Assembly: GCF_002575655.3 (NCBI RefSeq)
Contig: NC_053037.3
Coordinates: 448,229,793 to 448,293,792 of the forward strand
Length of the DNA stretch: 64,000 nt
DNA from: Aegilops tauschii subsp. strangulata
Lineage: Eukaryota > Streptophyta > Magnoliopsida > Poales > Poaceae
Direction: 5' to 3'
Made by a program: the position numbers and the translations under genes. Below, in pieces: positions 12,151-23,205 of this stretch; the first letter of the stretch is position 1; the number at the start of each line of letters is the position of its first letter. The notes beneath the pieces were generated by a model. It made no database searches and had not been told where the DNA came from. It worked only from the letters and a program-made list of their open reading frames with translations.

Positions 12151-14624
12151 GGGGGAGGTGGAGGGCGGCAGGCCCTCGCACGCTCCTCCTACTTCCACCG
12201 TCTTCTTCGCTCGCCTGTTCTCGCGACAGCGTCTCGCCGCCGCGCTCTTCCACCGCACGCTCCTCCGCTGCCGTGCTAGCTTTCGCCATGCCTCCCCACG
12301 TAGAGCAGCTTGGCGGGGATTGGGACGGCTCCAACGTCCACGACGACCACGTCGACTTCCTCCGCAACACGCGGCGGCTGCCCGGCGCGGACAGAGTAGA
12401 GGTCCGCCTTGCGCCGGCGAAGGAAATCAGGCCGCAGCCGCAGGAGGGCGAGCGGGTGGTCTTCCGCTCGCACTTCTTACGCGGCTTCGGCCTGCCAGTG
12501 AGCACTTTCTTCCGCTCCTGGCTCGAATTCTATCAGCTTCAGCCGCACCATCTCACCCCCAACGCGGTGCTGCTGCTATCCGCCTTCGTCACCCTGTGCG
12601 AGGGCTATCTCGGCGTCCTCCCCACCCTTGAGCTCTGGGGGCAGCTCTTCCAGTCGAAGCTGGGCATGCGCAGCAAGGGCGTGCCGGCTCATACTGGCGC
12701 CTTCATCGCGTCGCGGAGATCGGGCGCCGACAACCCCTTCCCCGTCATCACGCTGATCCAATCGGTGAAGAAGTGGCAGAAGTCGTACTTCTACGTACGG
12801 AACATCGCTCCACGGGGCGACTACATCAACCTGCCGGCTTACGTAGCCGGCCCACCGGCGGGCAGGCTGCCCCAGTGGTCCTTCCGGGCGGTGACGCTGT
12901 CGCAGGCTGGAAATGCCGCCATCACTCGACTGCGGGTGATGGTCCAGTCGGAGGGCCTAACGGGGCCCGATCTTCTGGCTGCATTCGTCACGCGCCGGGT
13001 TCTTCCGCTCCAGAGCCGGCCTCATCTGATCTGTCAGATGAGCGGCCAGCTCCATCCGAGCCGCATGTGCACCAAGGAGATGCCGTGCCATGAGGTCGCC
13101 TACATGGTGAATTACCTCGCAAACTGCCAACTCACTGAAGAGTGGCAGTTCGGCAAGGAGCCGTATAGCCGAGCCAATCCTCCGCCTACGGTACGCTCCT
13201 CTTGTCTCTTTTTCTCTTTCTCTCAGCCTTGTTGCCGAGCATCTCTTGGCCGACTTTGACTTAGTCGGCTTGTTCTTCGACAGAGCCCTCTGCTTCGGCC
13301 GGCCAGCGGGTCAGACCCGGAGCGCCGCTTCGTCCCCGACCGGACCGAACACGACCTGGAGGACTCCGACCTAGGGGCGGTCCATATGGACGACGCCGTC
13401 AAGCCGGGCGGTGGCCAAGCCAGCGGCGAAGCAGGCGGCTCCGGGTTCACTGCTACCTTTGACGACTGGCCGGACGAAGATGAAGCCGAAGCCGTCCCGC
13501 GCCGCCAGCCGGCATCTGGACGCGGCGCGAGCTCCTCCGCCGCGCAGCCTGCTCGGGGCGGAGGGCAGAAGCGTCGCGCCGCCCAGGGTCTATTCGGTAG
13601 CCGAACGAAGAAGCCCAGGGGCGGGGCGGCAGCCACCAGGCGGGAAGAGGCGGCCGCGAAGGCGGCTCGTTTCCGCAAAATGGTGAAGCAGCCGCAGACC
13701 GTGTCGGCGTAAGTTCTCTTTCTCTGTGTACTCTCTCTCTCTCTCTTTCTTTCTTTGGTGGTTCTTGAACTCTCGTCTTCTTCTTCAACGATCAGAGCTC
13801 CGTTGTCACTTGAGAGGGCGGCCGCCGACTCCGTTGTCGAGTCGCCAAGGGGCTCTGGGAGCACCACCCGCCGCGTGGACCCCCGCGCTGACCTCCAGGA
13901 GGCGACGGAAAGGAACGCGCGGGAGGCGCGGGAGGAGCAGGAGGCACGGGAGGCAGGGGCACGGAGGGCAGCCGCCGCCCAGGCGGCTTGGGAGGAGGAG
14001 GCGGCGAGGGCACTTGCCGAGGCCGCAGCCAGGGCCCAGGCGGAGGCTGAGGCCGCGGCGGCGGCAGGGGAGGTTTTGATGGTCACCCCCCTGCGCACCA
14101 TGGCGCCTGGGGACACGGAGCCCTCGCCGGGGGGAGCCAGCGGCGACCAGCCATGGCTGGGGGGAAGCGGCAATGACGTCATCATCTTGGAGAAGGCGCC
14201 GGAGCCGACCCCTCCGACTAGGGCGGCCCAAGCCGGCCGGCCTGAGCCTGCGCCCGCACAGTCGGCGGAGGGCGAGCCGGCCGCGAGGGCTGAGGTGGCG
14301 GTCCGGATTCCGCCAAGCCGGCGTGCGGGGAAGGCCGCGTCGGAGCCGCAGAAGGCTGCGTCGGAGCCATAGCCGGCCGTGGGCTCCAGCTCGTCGGCCC
14401 AAGATGCGGAGGCGGCCAGTGCTACCTCGGGGTGGACACCAGGCGGAGGGACGGCCGTGGTGAACGTGGCTGCACAAGACGTCCGGACCCGGCTCCAAGG
14501 CCAAGCCGCGGCGCTGAGGCAGTTCACCGACGAGTTCCTCGCAACGCGGGCGGCCATCCGGGTTAGTGTTCCCATCTTGTTCTTTCTTGATCTTGATTTC
14601 TCTTCTTGATCTTGATTTCTCTCG

Positions 14625-14664
14625 TGGGGGCGCGTCAGCGCACCCACTGGGTGTAGTCCCCGAG
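14625..14664. repeat. PPT-like repeat in intron 3 of the antisense gene
   Basis: A 40-bp block containing GCGCACCCACTGGGTGTAG then TCCCCGAG lies in intron 3 and recurs at 14871-14910 in intron 4. Its minus-strand core CTCGGGGACTAC resembles the element's polypurine tract at 11727-11740. Flanking GTCGGCTGCTGAGCAGGCGG-type sequence is also partly shared, so the two introns are related by duplication. Confidence 0.85.
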
Positions 14665-14870
14665 TTCCGAGTCGGCTGCTGAGCAGGCGGCTTGGAACTT
14701 CTTGGAGGTTTTGTCTTTGCTGTTTTTGTTCTCACTTCGGTCTTCTGTCCATCTTTCAGGACTACCACAACCTTCGAGCGGCCGCCTTCAACTCCCAGGC
14801 TCGGGAGCTGACTCAGAAGACCGACGACCTTACTGAGAGCCGAGGTACGTGACTTGATCTTTATCTCATG

Positions 14871-14910
14871 TGGGGGCGCGTCAGCGCACCCACTGGGTGT
14901 AGTCCCCGAG
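14871..14910. repeat. PPT-like repeat in intron 4 of the antisense gene
   Basis: Second copy of the block at 14625-14664, with the same GGGGGCGCGTCAGCGCACCC and GTAGTCCCCGAG core. A shorter third echo, CACCCACTGGGTGT, is at about 16203-16216 downstream of the antisense stop codon. Confidence 0.85.
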
Positions 14911-15974
14911 ATTCGGGCCGACTGCTGAGCAGTCGGGTCGGATCTTCCTTGACGACTTCTTACTTTTCTTCTTCTTCTTCCGACTTTGCAGCGGCCAACG
15001 CCAGTCTGAGGGCACAGCTGGGGGAGTCCCAGACTGCTCTTCGTGCCAAGGATGCCGAGCTCGCCGCCTTGGTGCAGGAGCGCGACCGCCTGGTCAAGAA
15101 GCTGGCCGACCAGGAGGAAGGCCACAAGGCGGCGCTGAAGGCTGCGCAGGATCGCGAAGCCACTCTCCAGGCCGAGTTCGAGATGGAGGCGGCTGGCTGG
15201 GCTGAGGCCAGGCAGACTCTGGTCTCTGGCTACGGCCAGATCGAAGATCTGGTTGACGGTAAGCCGCCTACCTCTCCGTCCTTTCTTGTCGTCTGCCACT
15301 TTGGCTTGCTTTCTGATTTTGGTGTTCTTTTCTTCCTTTCTTCTTGCACAGAGTATTTCCCTGGCTATTCAACTGCCGCCAACTAGGCCATCGAGGCCCG
15401 TCGCCAAGTGAAGAGGCAAGCCGGCTTTGAGATCTCGCCAACCGCCGGCCGCTCGCTGGAGGAACAGCTCCTGGCGATCCAGGCTCGCATCCAGCCGGCT
15501 CACCGGCTGCTCCGTCTGCTTCAGCGTGCCGGGGCGCAGGTCTTGGCCGCCCTCTGGCCCGGCCAAGTGGTCCCTCGCACCCCCAGTCGGACCGCCGACT
15601 GGCTGGAGGTGGCAGTCGGCCGCTTCGAGGCTTGGAAGGCGTCGGCGGCTCGCTCCGGTGCCAGGCGGGCGCTGGAGTTCTTCAAGGCCTGGTATCCCGG
15701 CCTGAACCTGGAGCAGCTGGCTACCTGGTGGCAGCAAGCCGACACGGAGCTGGAGCCGGCGCGGCCGGCCATCATCCGGCGTGCTTCGGCGATCGCCGAC
15801 TACACCGACACCAGCGTCTTCGCCCCCGAGGTGGACGACAACAGAGTTGCTCAGCCGGAGGAGTGGTTCGGGCTGGACCCGGCGTACGGCGAAGACTCCG
15901 CAGAGGAGATCGACTCCAGCGACGAGGGTGAAGAGGAGGAGGAGGAAGGTGAAGACGCCGAGCCGGCTGGTTGA

Positions 15975-16863
15975 GCAGCCGGCCAGCCTCAGCCTGACCG
16001 CACCTCCAGCACCACGTCGCGCGCGAGTGCGTCGCCTGCCGTAGGTGGTAGCCAAGCCGAGACCCGCTAGGCAGCCACTCCTTCAGCCGGCGAGGCCGCC
16101 TTCACCAACCAGCTCGGCCTCCATGTCGCGCCCTAGTCCGCCACTTTTTGCTTTTCCTGTCTTGTTACTTTTGAACAATGTTTGGTTAAGTCTGCACAAT
16201 TCCACCCACTGGGTGTATTCGAACTTATGTCTGTTGCCGGCCTTTTGGCGGCTTTATGTATATATATGACTTATGCATTTGGTCTTTCCTTGTACTTTTA
16301 CTTTTTGTCCTTCTGCTTTTTCCTTTGCCGCCCTCCCTTGGTTGCCGCCTCCCCAGTCAAACAGTTGCTCTGCAATCTGTAGCCGGGGGAGTGCCTGGCC
16401 GATTGGGGAGGGGGAAGTACTTTAGCTCTGCTGGACTAAAGCTAAGTTTCTTAGGAAGCCGGCCAGCCGGCTGCTCTGGTAGCCGGCAGGCATGTTTGGA
16501 GGCCGTCTCTTTGCTATATAGGTTCGTTGTTCCTTAGCCGTTTTTCGTGTGGGCGTCCTTTCTGTCTTGCCTCTTGCTAGTCGGGCAGTCAGTTCTTTGA
16601 GCTGCGACTTGCAACAAGAGGGGACTCGGGAGCCGGCGCACTACTTTTCTGACTTTAGGAAAAACTCTCAATATAGCTCAAGGCGGCCAGTCCCCAGGCC
16701 GACTAGTCGAACCCGGTGCCGGACAAGAATTCGAAATGTAATAATACATTCATGGATATGACACTCGTCATTCATAGATAAATAAAAGGCAGTCCCCGAG
16801 TACTGTTCGGGGGGCCTGTTGTTTGTACTTAATACAAAAGGGGAGCATGATACATACTGCTTT
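15975..16863. other. Non-coding region between the convergent antisense gene and pol
   Basis: About 890 bp separates the antisense stop codon from the pol stop codon on the other strand. It contains T-rich stretches (around 16280-16330), a CACCCACTGGGTGT echo, GCCGGC-rich pieces and TCCCCGAGTACTG near 16793. It should hold the 3' ends and poly(A) signals of both transcription units. I see no coding domain. Confidence 0.7.
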
Positions 16864-18786
16864 TCAGCTGTAAAATCGTCTTAGGAGGTTTGCATTCCAT
16901 GGTCGCTCCGACTCCTTGCCGGAGTCGTCTCTCTTGCGTGCTCTTGGTTTTTGCGCATCGATCAAGTAGTAGGAGTCGTTGCCGAGTGCCTTGCTGACGA
17001 CGAAGGGGCCTTCCCAAGGGGCCGAGAGCTTGTGCTGGCCGGCTGTTCGCTGGATCAGCCGGAGCACAAGGTCGCCCTCTTGGAAGGATCTTGGCTTGAC
17101 CTTGCGGTTGTAGTAGCGGCGCAGCCCTTGCTGGTAGATGGCGGACCGGCTGAGGGCTAACAGCCGGCCTTCTTCCAGCAGGTCGACGCCGTCTTCTCTT
17201 GCTTCTTTGGCTTCCTCCTCCGTGTACATGGTGATCCGAGGTGAGTCGAACTCGATGTCTGTGGGGATGACAGCCTCGGCACTGTACACGAGGAAGAATG
17301 GAGTGAAGCCGGTTGACTTGTTGGGTGTAGTACGCAGACTCCAGAGGACAGCCGGCAGCTCTTCGAGCCAGCAGCCGGCCGATCGCTCCAGTGGTACAAC
17401 CAGTCGGGGCTTGATGCCGGAGAGGATGAGTCCATTTGCTCGCTCGACCTGGCCGTTTGACTGCGGGTGGGCAACGGACGCTAAGTCCAGTCGGATGCCC
17501 TGCGTCACGCAGAAATGTGCCAGTGCTCCTTTGGCGAAGTTCGTGCCGTTGTCGGTGATGATGCTGTGTGGCACGCCGTAGCGAGTAGTGATGTCGGTGA
17601 TGAATGTTACGGCAGTCGGCCCATTGAGCTTCTTAATCGGCTTTGCTTCAATCCACTTTGTGAACTTGTCCACAGCAACAAGTAGATGTGTCAGGCCACC
17701 GCGGGCTGTCTTGAAAGGGCCCACCATGTCCAGTCCCCAGACGGCAAAAGGCCAGGTGAGGGGAATGGTCTTGAGGGCAGAAGCCGGCAGGTGTTGCTTG
17801 GAACTAAAAATTTGACATCCTCTGCAGCTCTTGACTATTTCTTTAGCATCCTCCAAGGCAGTCGGCCAGAAGAAACCGTGGCGGAAAGCCTTGGCCACGA
17901 GGGATCTTGAGGCTGCGTGATGGCCGCATTCGCCTTGGTGGATGTCTTTGAGGATTGCCACTCCTTTTTCTGGCTCGACACAACGCTGGAAGACTCCAGT
18001 GACGCTGCGCTTCACAAGCTCTCTGTTGATTATTGTGTATGCCGCGGCTCGTCGTTGCACTAGTCTTGCTGAGATCTCGTCAGCCGGCAGCTCTCTGCTG
18101 ACTAGGAACTTAAGGATGGGCTGGGCCCATGAGGGAGCTGTGACTTCTTCTTCTGTTAATGTGGCCACCATGACTCGGGTGGGTGGGTTGGGTGTTGCAT
18201 TGGAGTCGGCCACCACTTCTTGTGTCGTTGCAATCCCCGGGCCGACTGCTGCAGTCCCCGAGCCGGGTTCTGAAGTCCTCGGGCCGGGTGCGACTACGGC
18301 AGTCCCCGGGCCAGTCGTCGAAGTCCCCGTGCCGCCTGCGGGATTTCTCCAGTCGGATCCGGCTGTTTCTGGCGCAGGCGGTACGAAGATGGAATCCGAC
18401 TCTGGAGACGGCTTGATGGACGGCTTGAGGAGGCACTGGAGGGAGACGCCAGTCGGTATGGCTTGTCGGGTGGAGCCGATCCGTGCTAGGGCATCTGCTT
18501 GGTCGTTGTCGGCCCTTGGCACGTGAAGGAACTCGCACCCTTCAAAGTATCCGCTTATCTGCTGGACGAGGAAACGGTAGCTCGCCATGTTCGCGTCCTT
18601 GGCGTCCCAGTCGTCAGATGATTGCTGGACCACCAAGTCTGAGTCGCCGTAGCACAGGATCCGGCGTATGCCGAGTTCTTTGGCTAGCCGGAGCCCATGT
18701 ACGAGCGCCTCGTACTCGACAACGTTGTTGGAGGCGGTGAAGTGGATCTGCAGCGTGTACTTGAGCTTGTCGCCTTTGGGAGAGGT
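16864..18786 (-). pseudogene. pol, distal part: second RNase H (damaged) and integrase
   Basis: Reading the minus strand, the segment starts with the distal part of an RNase H of the plant/archaeal type (YEALVHGLRLAKELGI, YGDSDLVVQQ, PRADNDQADALA), then a low-complexity Gly/Pro/Thr linker. The integrase follows: an HHCC zinc-binding region (GHHAASRSL...CRGCQIF), the DDE core (WGLDMVGPF, ITDNGTNF, NGQVERANG) and a GPF-type C-terminal module (WEGPFVV). It ends at TAA (minus) at 16864-16866. The frame changes near 18786: the upstream RT reading frame breaks off after LPPAPD, and this frame picks up at TSPKGDK. The part that normally carries the first catalytic aspartate (an FDGS-type motif) is absent. 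I infer a small deletion, about 60-70 bp from family expectation. Confidence 0.88.
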
Positions 18787-20296
18787 CGGGAGCCGGCGGT
18801 AAGTACTGGGTCTCGGCCCAGTCGACGAGGAAGTCGGCCAATGCTTGCGACTTGATGGCGGTGCGGGGTTGATAGAAGATCGTGTAGGGCGCCAAGGCAA
18901 TGGCCCATTTGGCCACCCGGCCGGATGCATCCCGGCTGCCTATGATCTCGGCGAGCGGGGCAGTGCACATGACCGTGATGGGGTGCTCTTGGAAGTAGGG
19001 CTTCAATTTCTTGGCAGCGAAGTACACCCCATAGCACATCTTCTGGTAGTGCGGGTAGTTTTGCTTTGAGCTGGATAGTACTTCGCTGAGATAGTAGACC
19101 GGCCTCTGGACTAGCTGGGCTCGGCCTTCCTCCGGGCGCTGGACCACAACAACAGTGCTGATGACTCGGCTAGTCGCGGCGATGTAGAGGAGCATGGGCT
19201 CCTTCTCAGTCGGCGCAGCCAGGACAGGCGGAGTGGTCAACATTTTCTTCAACTCATGGAAGGCTTGGTCGGCTTGATCATTCCACTCAAAGTGAGTGGA
19301 CTTCTTCATGAGTCGGTACAGGGGGAGAGCCTTTTCTCCTAGTCGGCTGATAAAATGATTCAGGGAGGCTAAGCAGCCAGTGAACTTCTGCACATCTCGC
19401 AGCTTGGTGGGAATCTCCATCCTCTCGATGGCCTTGATCTTGACGGGGTTGCACTCAATGCTGCGTTCGGAGACCAGGAAGCCTAGCAGCTGGCCGGCTG
19501 GTACTCCGAACACGCACTTCTCGGGATTGAGCTTGATTTGGAATTGGCGCAAGTTGGCAAATGTTTCTTTCAGGTCTTCCAGCAAGGTACCGCGCTTCTC
19601 TGTCTTCACCACAATGTCGTCTACATAGACGTGGGCATTTCTGCCGAGTTGTTTCAAGAGACATTTCTGCATGCAACGCTGAAAAGTGGCACCGGCATTT
19701 CTCAAGCCGAATGTCATTGTCAGGTAGCAGAAAGCTCCAAAGGGTGTGATGAAGGCAGTCTTCAGGCGGTCAGCCGGGTCCAACTTGATCTGATGATACC
19801 CTGAGTATGCATCCAAAAAACTTAACAGCTCGCATCCGGCTGTGGAGTCTATCACTTGGTCAATCCGTGGCAGAGCAAACGGATCCTTTGGGCAGGCCTT
19901 GTTCAAGCTCGTGTAGTCTATACACATACGCCACTTGTTATTCTTCTTCAGAACCAGAACTGGGTTGGCAAGCCATTCTGGAAAGAACACTTCCATGATG
20001 AAGCCGGCTGCAAGGAGCCGGGCTATCTCTTCTCCCACAATTCTTCGCTTCTCTTCTGACAGTCGGCGAAGGGGTTGCTTGACCGGCTTCGCGTCAGCTC
20101 GGACATGTAACTTGTGCTCGGCGAAATCCTTCGGGACACCCGGCATGTCCTTTGGGGACCATGGAATGATGTCTCGATTCTCACGGAGGAAGTCGACGAG
20201 CTCGCCTTCCTATTTACTGTCCAAGTTCGCCCCAATCACAGCGAACCTCTCCGGGTTCTCCGGGTCCAGAGGTATCTTCTTCGTCTCTTTTGCAGG
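18787..20296 (-). pseudogene. pol, proximal part: reverse transcriptase and gypsy RNase H
   Basis: Same frame as gag, continuing after TAG codons at 20297-20299 and 20210-20212. RT motifs in order: KPVKQPLRRLSEEKRRIV, MCIDYTSLNKACPKD, FLDAYSGYHQI, FGLRNAGATFQR, the catalytic YVDD at about 19620, then the LGFLVSERSIE region. A gypsy-type RNase H follows (about 18830-19250). Its usual first aspartate position reads LLYIAATS instead of an LYLDAS-type motif, so it looks catalytically degenerate. That is known for Tat-lineage elements, which carry a second RNase H downstream. The frame is lost at about 18786. Confidence 0.9.
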
Positions 20297-22519
20297 CTAG
20301 AAGGAGCCCTGCGCATCACAATCCTTGGGGTTGGGGGACAAGGCCGGCTGCTTGCCGGCCATGGCCACAACCTGTTCCAACATCTTCTTCTCTTCTGCCA
20401 CCACGAGGGACTCGGCCAGCCGGCTACTGGCCATGGCGCACTCGATGGACTTCTTGTAGTCGCCGGCTACCGTGATGATCCCCTTCGAGCTCGTCATCTT
20501 CATCTTCAGGTAGGCGTAGTGGGGCACAGCCATGAACTTGGCCAAAGCAGGTCGGCCAAGTAGTGCATGATAGGGGCTCTCCAAATCCACTACCTCGAAC
20601 CATATTGCTTCCCGACGAAAATGATCTTTGTCTCCGAAGAGAACATCCATTTTCATCTTGCCGATTCGAGAGCAAGACAGGCCGGGTACGATACCATGGA
20701 AGACGGTGCGGCTCGGCATGAGCTGCTTCGCTTTGATGTTCAGCTTCTCCATGGTATCGCGGTACAGTATGTTGATACTGCTTCCGCCGTCTATCAGGAC
20801 GCGGGAAAATCTGGCAGCTCGCCTCTCCGTCGCGAGGGTGACATCCAAGACCATCGCATAGGAGCCAGGCGAAGGCATCACCTCTGGGTGGTCGGCCTGG
20901 CTCCAGCTGATTGGCTTTTCTGACCAGTGCATGAACTCGGCAGTGCTAGAGGCGACTGCATTCACTTCTTGGTGCTGTCGGCATCGGCTGCGCTTGTCGT
21001 CGGCCTGACTAGTGAAGACGACGTAGGCGTCGTGCGCTTCGGGGAATTCGTCTTGGATGGCGCCGACTGCCGGCCGAGCCGCCGGCTGCTGGGGGGCCGG
21101 AGGCGGCGGGCCGGGAGGCGGAGGCGGCAACATCCCTTCGCCCTTGGTGATGCGGGTGAGCCAGTGGCACTTCCGGGTTGTGTGGTTGGACGGCTTCGCG
21201 CCGCTATGGAACTTGCAGGGGGCATCGAGTGCTTGCTCGTAGGAGAAGGACGGCTGCCAGGGCGGCTGGCCACCCTTCTTCTTGGGAGCGGGCCGCTCTT
21301 CGGGCTGCTCATCTTCAACTGTGGCCACTTGCCGACTGGAGGAAGTCGGCATGGGGCCCTTGCGCTTGTGGTCATTCTGGTAGGGGCGCCGATTAGGGTC
21401 GCCAGCCGGCGTCTTGGGAGCCGGAGCAATTACTTTCCCCGAGGCATCCACTCGGAGCTCGGTCTTCATTGAGGAGTCGGCGGTGGCGTATTTGTCGGCG
21501 ATGACTAGTAACTCGTCGAGGGTAGCCGGCTCGTCGCAGAGGAGTCGGTGCTTGAGGAGGGTGCCCTCTCGGCACCCGGCGGTGAAGTACTCGATGGCCT
21601 GGACCTCGTGGACTCCCTCGCAGGAGTTGCAGAGCTCGGCCCATCGCGTGAGGTAGTCGCGGGTCGACTCGTTGGGCCCTTGGACGCAGAGGGAGAGCTG
21701 GCGAGGCTTGGGAGGCCGCTTGTAGGTGTTGGTGAAGTTGCGGACGAAAACTTCGGTGAAGTCCAGCCAACTGTTGATGCTGTAGGGCTTGAGGCTGTTG
21801 AGCCATGTGCGCGCAGTGCCTTGTAGCATGAGGGGGACGTATTTCACGGCAACGCGCCGGTTGCCGTTGGCTATGCTGACGGCCGTGGAGTAATCGATGA
21901 GCCAATCTTCCGGCTTCACTGAGCCGTTGTACTTGGGCGTGTCTCTGGGGAGCGAGAACCCTTTGGGGAAGGGCTCGTCGCGGATGCGGGGGCCAAAGCA
22001 TGGCGGGCCGACATCGTCTTCTTCTTCTAACGCCAAGGATCGAGCAAGGCGGTTGATCCTGTGGCGGGCGTCGTTCTAGCCGACTCCTTCTCGGCGGCCG
22101 AGTCGGTCGCCAAGAGTCGGGTGTGTGATAGGCGGCGGAGTGATGCGTCTTTCTCTTCGAGGCGGGGGAGGAGGCAGATTTCCTTGGTGCTCTACAGCTC
22201 GAGGGCGGCCATCCGCGTCGCGCTCGATGGTGATGCGAGTCCGGCTGCGGCTGGCAGCCGGCTCCTTGTCTTTCTTCTGGCGCGCGCCGCTCGCAGTCGG
22301 CGAGCGGGACGTCGCGGCGTGCTCCCGGCGCGGGGGATGACTATCAGCACGGGCGCCGGCTTCGTGCCGTTCTGCAGCCGCGTCGAGCAGCTGTTGGATC
22401 CGTCTCGTCATGTAGGGGAGCTCATCGGCTCCCAGCCCATTGAGCTCTTCTGCAGCCGCCTGAGCGGCTCGCAGATTCTCGAGCGGGGTGGCGTAGACGG
22501 GGTGATCTGCGCCCAGCAT
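20297..22519 (-). pseudogene. gag core, zinc-knuckle-like motif and aspartic protease
   Basis: One minus-strand frame interrupted by TAG at 22076-22078 and ended by TAG at 20297-20299, after which the same frame carries pol. The capsid-like retrotransposon gag domain covers about 21570-21870 (VPLMLQGTARTWLNSL, WLDFTEVFVRNFTNTY, TRDYLTRWAELCN). A CX2HX7HX4C-type motif (CKFHS...HTTRKC) at about 21160-21220 takes the place of a CCHC knuckle. The protease active site DGGSSINILY is at about 20770-20795 and the downstream ALLGRP motif is present. gag, protease and pol share one frame, so the intact parent probably made one gag-pol polyprotein; this is inference. Confidence 0.88.
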
Positions 22520-22571
22520 GCTGGCAACGGCTGCGCCGCGCTTCTGGACGAAGCCGGCTCGGCTCGGGCCG

Positions 22572-22919
22572 CTAGGCGGCGCGGTCGACTTCGCGCTGGT
22601 GGGCCTCGGTGAGGCGTCTCATCGAGGCTATCTTCTGGCCCTCCGGGATGAGGGCAAGGCGGCGTGCCTCCAGGGTCTCGGCGTCGGCGTCTGCCGGGAT
22701 GGGGACGGAGAGGTCGTGCATCGCCGCTTGCTGAGCGTCGCGGGCATTCTCGCCCGAGTTGGAGACGTGGCTGATGACCAGCACTTCGGTGACAGCGCTG
22801 CTGCCGCTGTCAGCTCGAGGGAGGGGGTCGTCGAAGACCACCACGTCGGAGGGGTAGGCGTCAAGCGACGCGGTGTCGGAGTCGATGAGCATCGGGTCGG
22901 TGGAGCCGACCGACTCCAT
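22572..22919 (-). pseudogene. gag N-terminal region, shifted frame
   Basis: The minus-strand frame open from the primer-binding region to a stop at 22572-22574 contains acidic, Ser/Asp-rich sequence, then RRLALIPEGQKIASMRRL and AHQREVDRAA. Gag sequence continues right afterwards in another frame (RAGFVQKRGAAVASMLGA, then the segment ending at 22076). I infer a 1-2 nt indel near 22572-22585. The ATG at 22919 (DMESVGSTDP) is the first plausible start, but N-termini of this family are variable. Confidence 0.6.
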
Positions 22920-23185
22920 GTCCGCAGCAGGCTCGCTGGAGACGTGAATTTGGTCGAGGAGGCTGACGAGGCGGCTCTCAGGGTAGTCGGTGCCTGCGTC
23001 GGACGCAGGCTCGTCGGAGATGCGAGTCTCGCCGAGCAGATCGGCGAGGCGGCTCGCTGCGCAGGCGTCGTCGACGCCTTGCAGCGCGTCGTGGCAAACG
23101 CCATCGGGCGCAGCAGGCTGGCTGCGCTCGCGGGGGAGGAAGAGGGTTCCCGTCCAGAACAGGTCTTCGGACGACGGTGCACCTG

Positions 23186-23203
23186 GCCCCACGGTGGGCG
23201 CCA
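23186..23203 (-). other. Primer binding site of the gypsy element
   Basis: On the minus strand TGGCGCCCACCGTGGGGC lies two bases after the end of the 5' LTR. TGGCGCC... is a standard start for tRNA primer binding sites in plant gypsy elements. I cannot assign the tRNA without a search. Confidence 0.85.
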
Positions 23204-23205
23204 AA

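Larger units (their letters stand above)
12288..15974 (+). pseudogene. Antisense gene of the retrotransposon, spliced, PF04195-like ('putative gypsy type transposon')
   Basis: I read six exons: 12288-13190, 13284-13708, 13796-14561, 14760-14844, 14992-15258 and 15352-15974. All five introns have GT...AG ends (donors such as GTAAGT, GTACGT and GTTAGT), and phase is kept across every junction; total exon length is 3069 nt. Exon 1 carries the motif HLTPNAVLLLSAFVTLCEG, typical of the plant domain annotated as 'putative gypsy type transposon' (PF04195). Exons 3-5 are Ala/Glu/Arg-rich and look coiled-coil (repeated EAREEQEAREA-type stretches). The C-terminus is very acidic, with a run of glutamates near 15930. 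Two in-frame TAG codons interrupt it, at 14370-14372 and 15384-15386, with the same frame continuing cleanly after each. It is convergent with gag-pol. Function is unknown; antisense ORFs are known from other plant gypsy elements. Exon limits are my reading. Confidence 0.8.

Noticed and set aside
12095..12761. Minus-strand and alternative plus-strand ORFs over exon 1 of the antisense gene
   Set aside because: Shadows of the PF04195-like exon; no motif, and inconsistent with the splice pattern.
13223..15299. Long minus-strand ORFs (474 and 497 codons) opposite the antisense gene
   Set aside because: GC-rich shadow frames of the plus-strand exons. They cross introns and show Ala/Ser/Arg-rich composition without domain motifs.
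14370..22078. TAG as a reassigned or read-through codon in the gypsy element
   Set aside because: Plants do not reassign UAG, the copy also has frameshifts and a catalytic deletion, and C-to-T decay at CAG explains the pattern more simply. Only five sites, so not conclusive.
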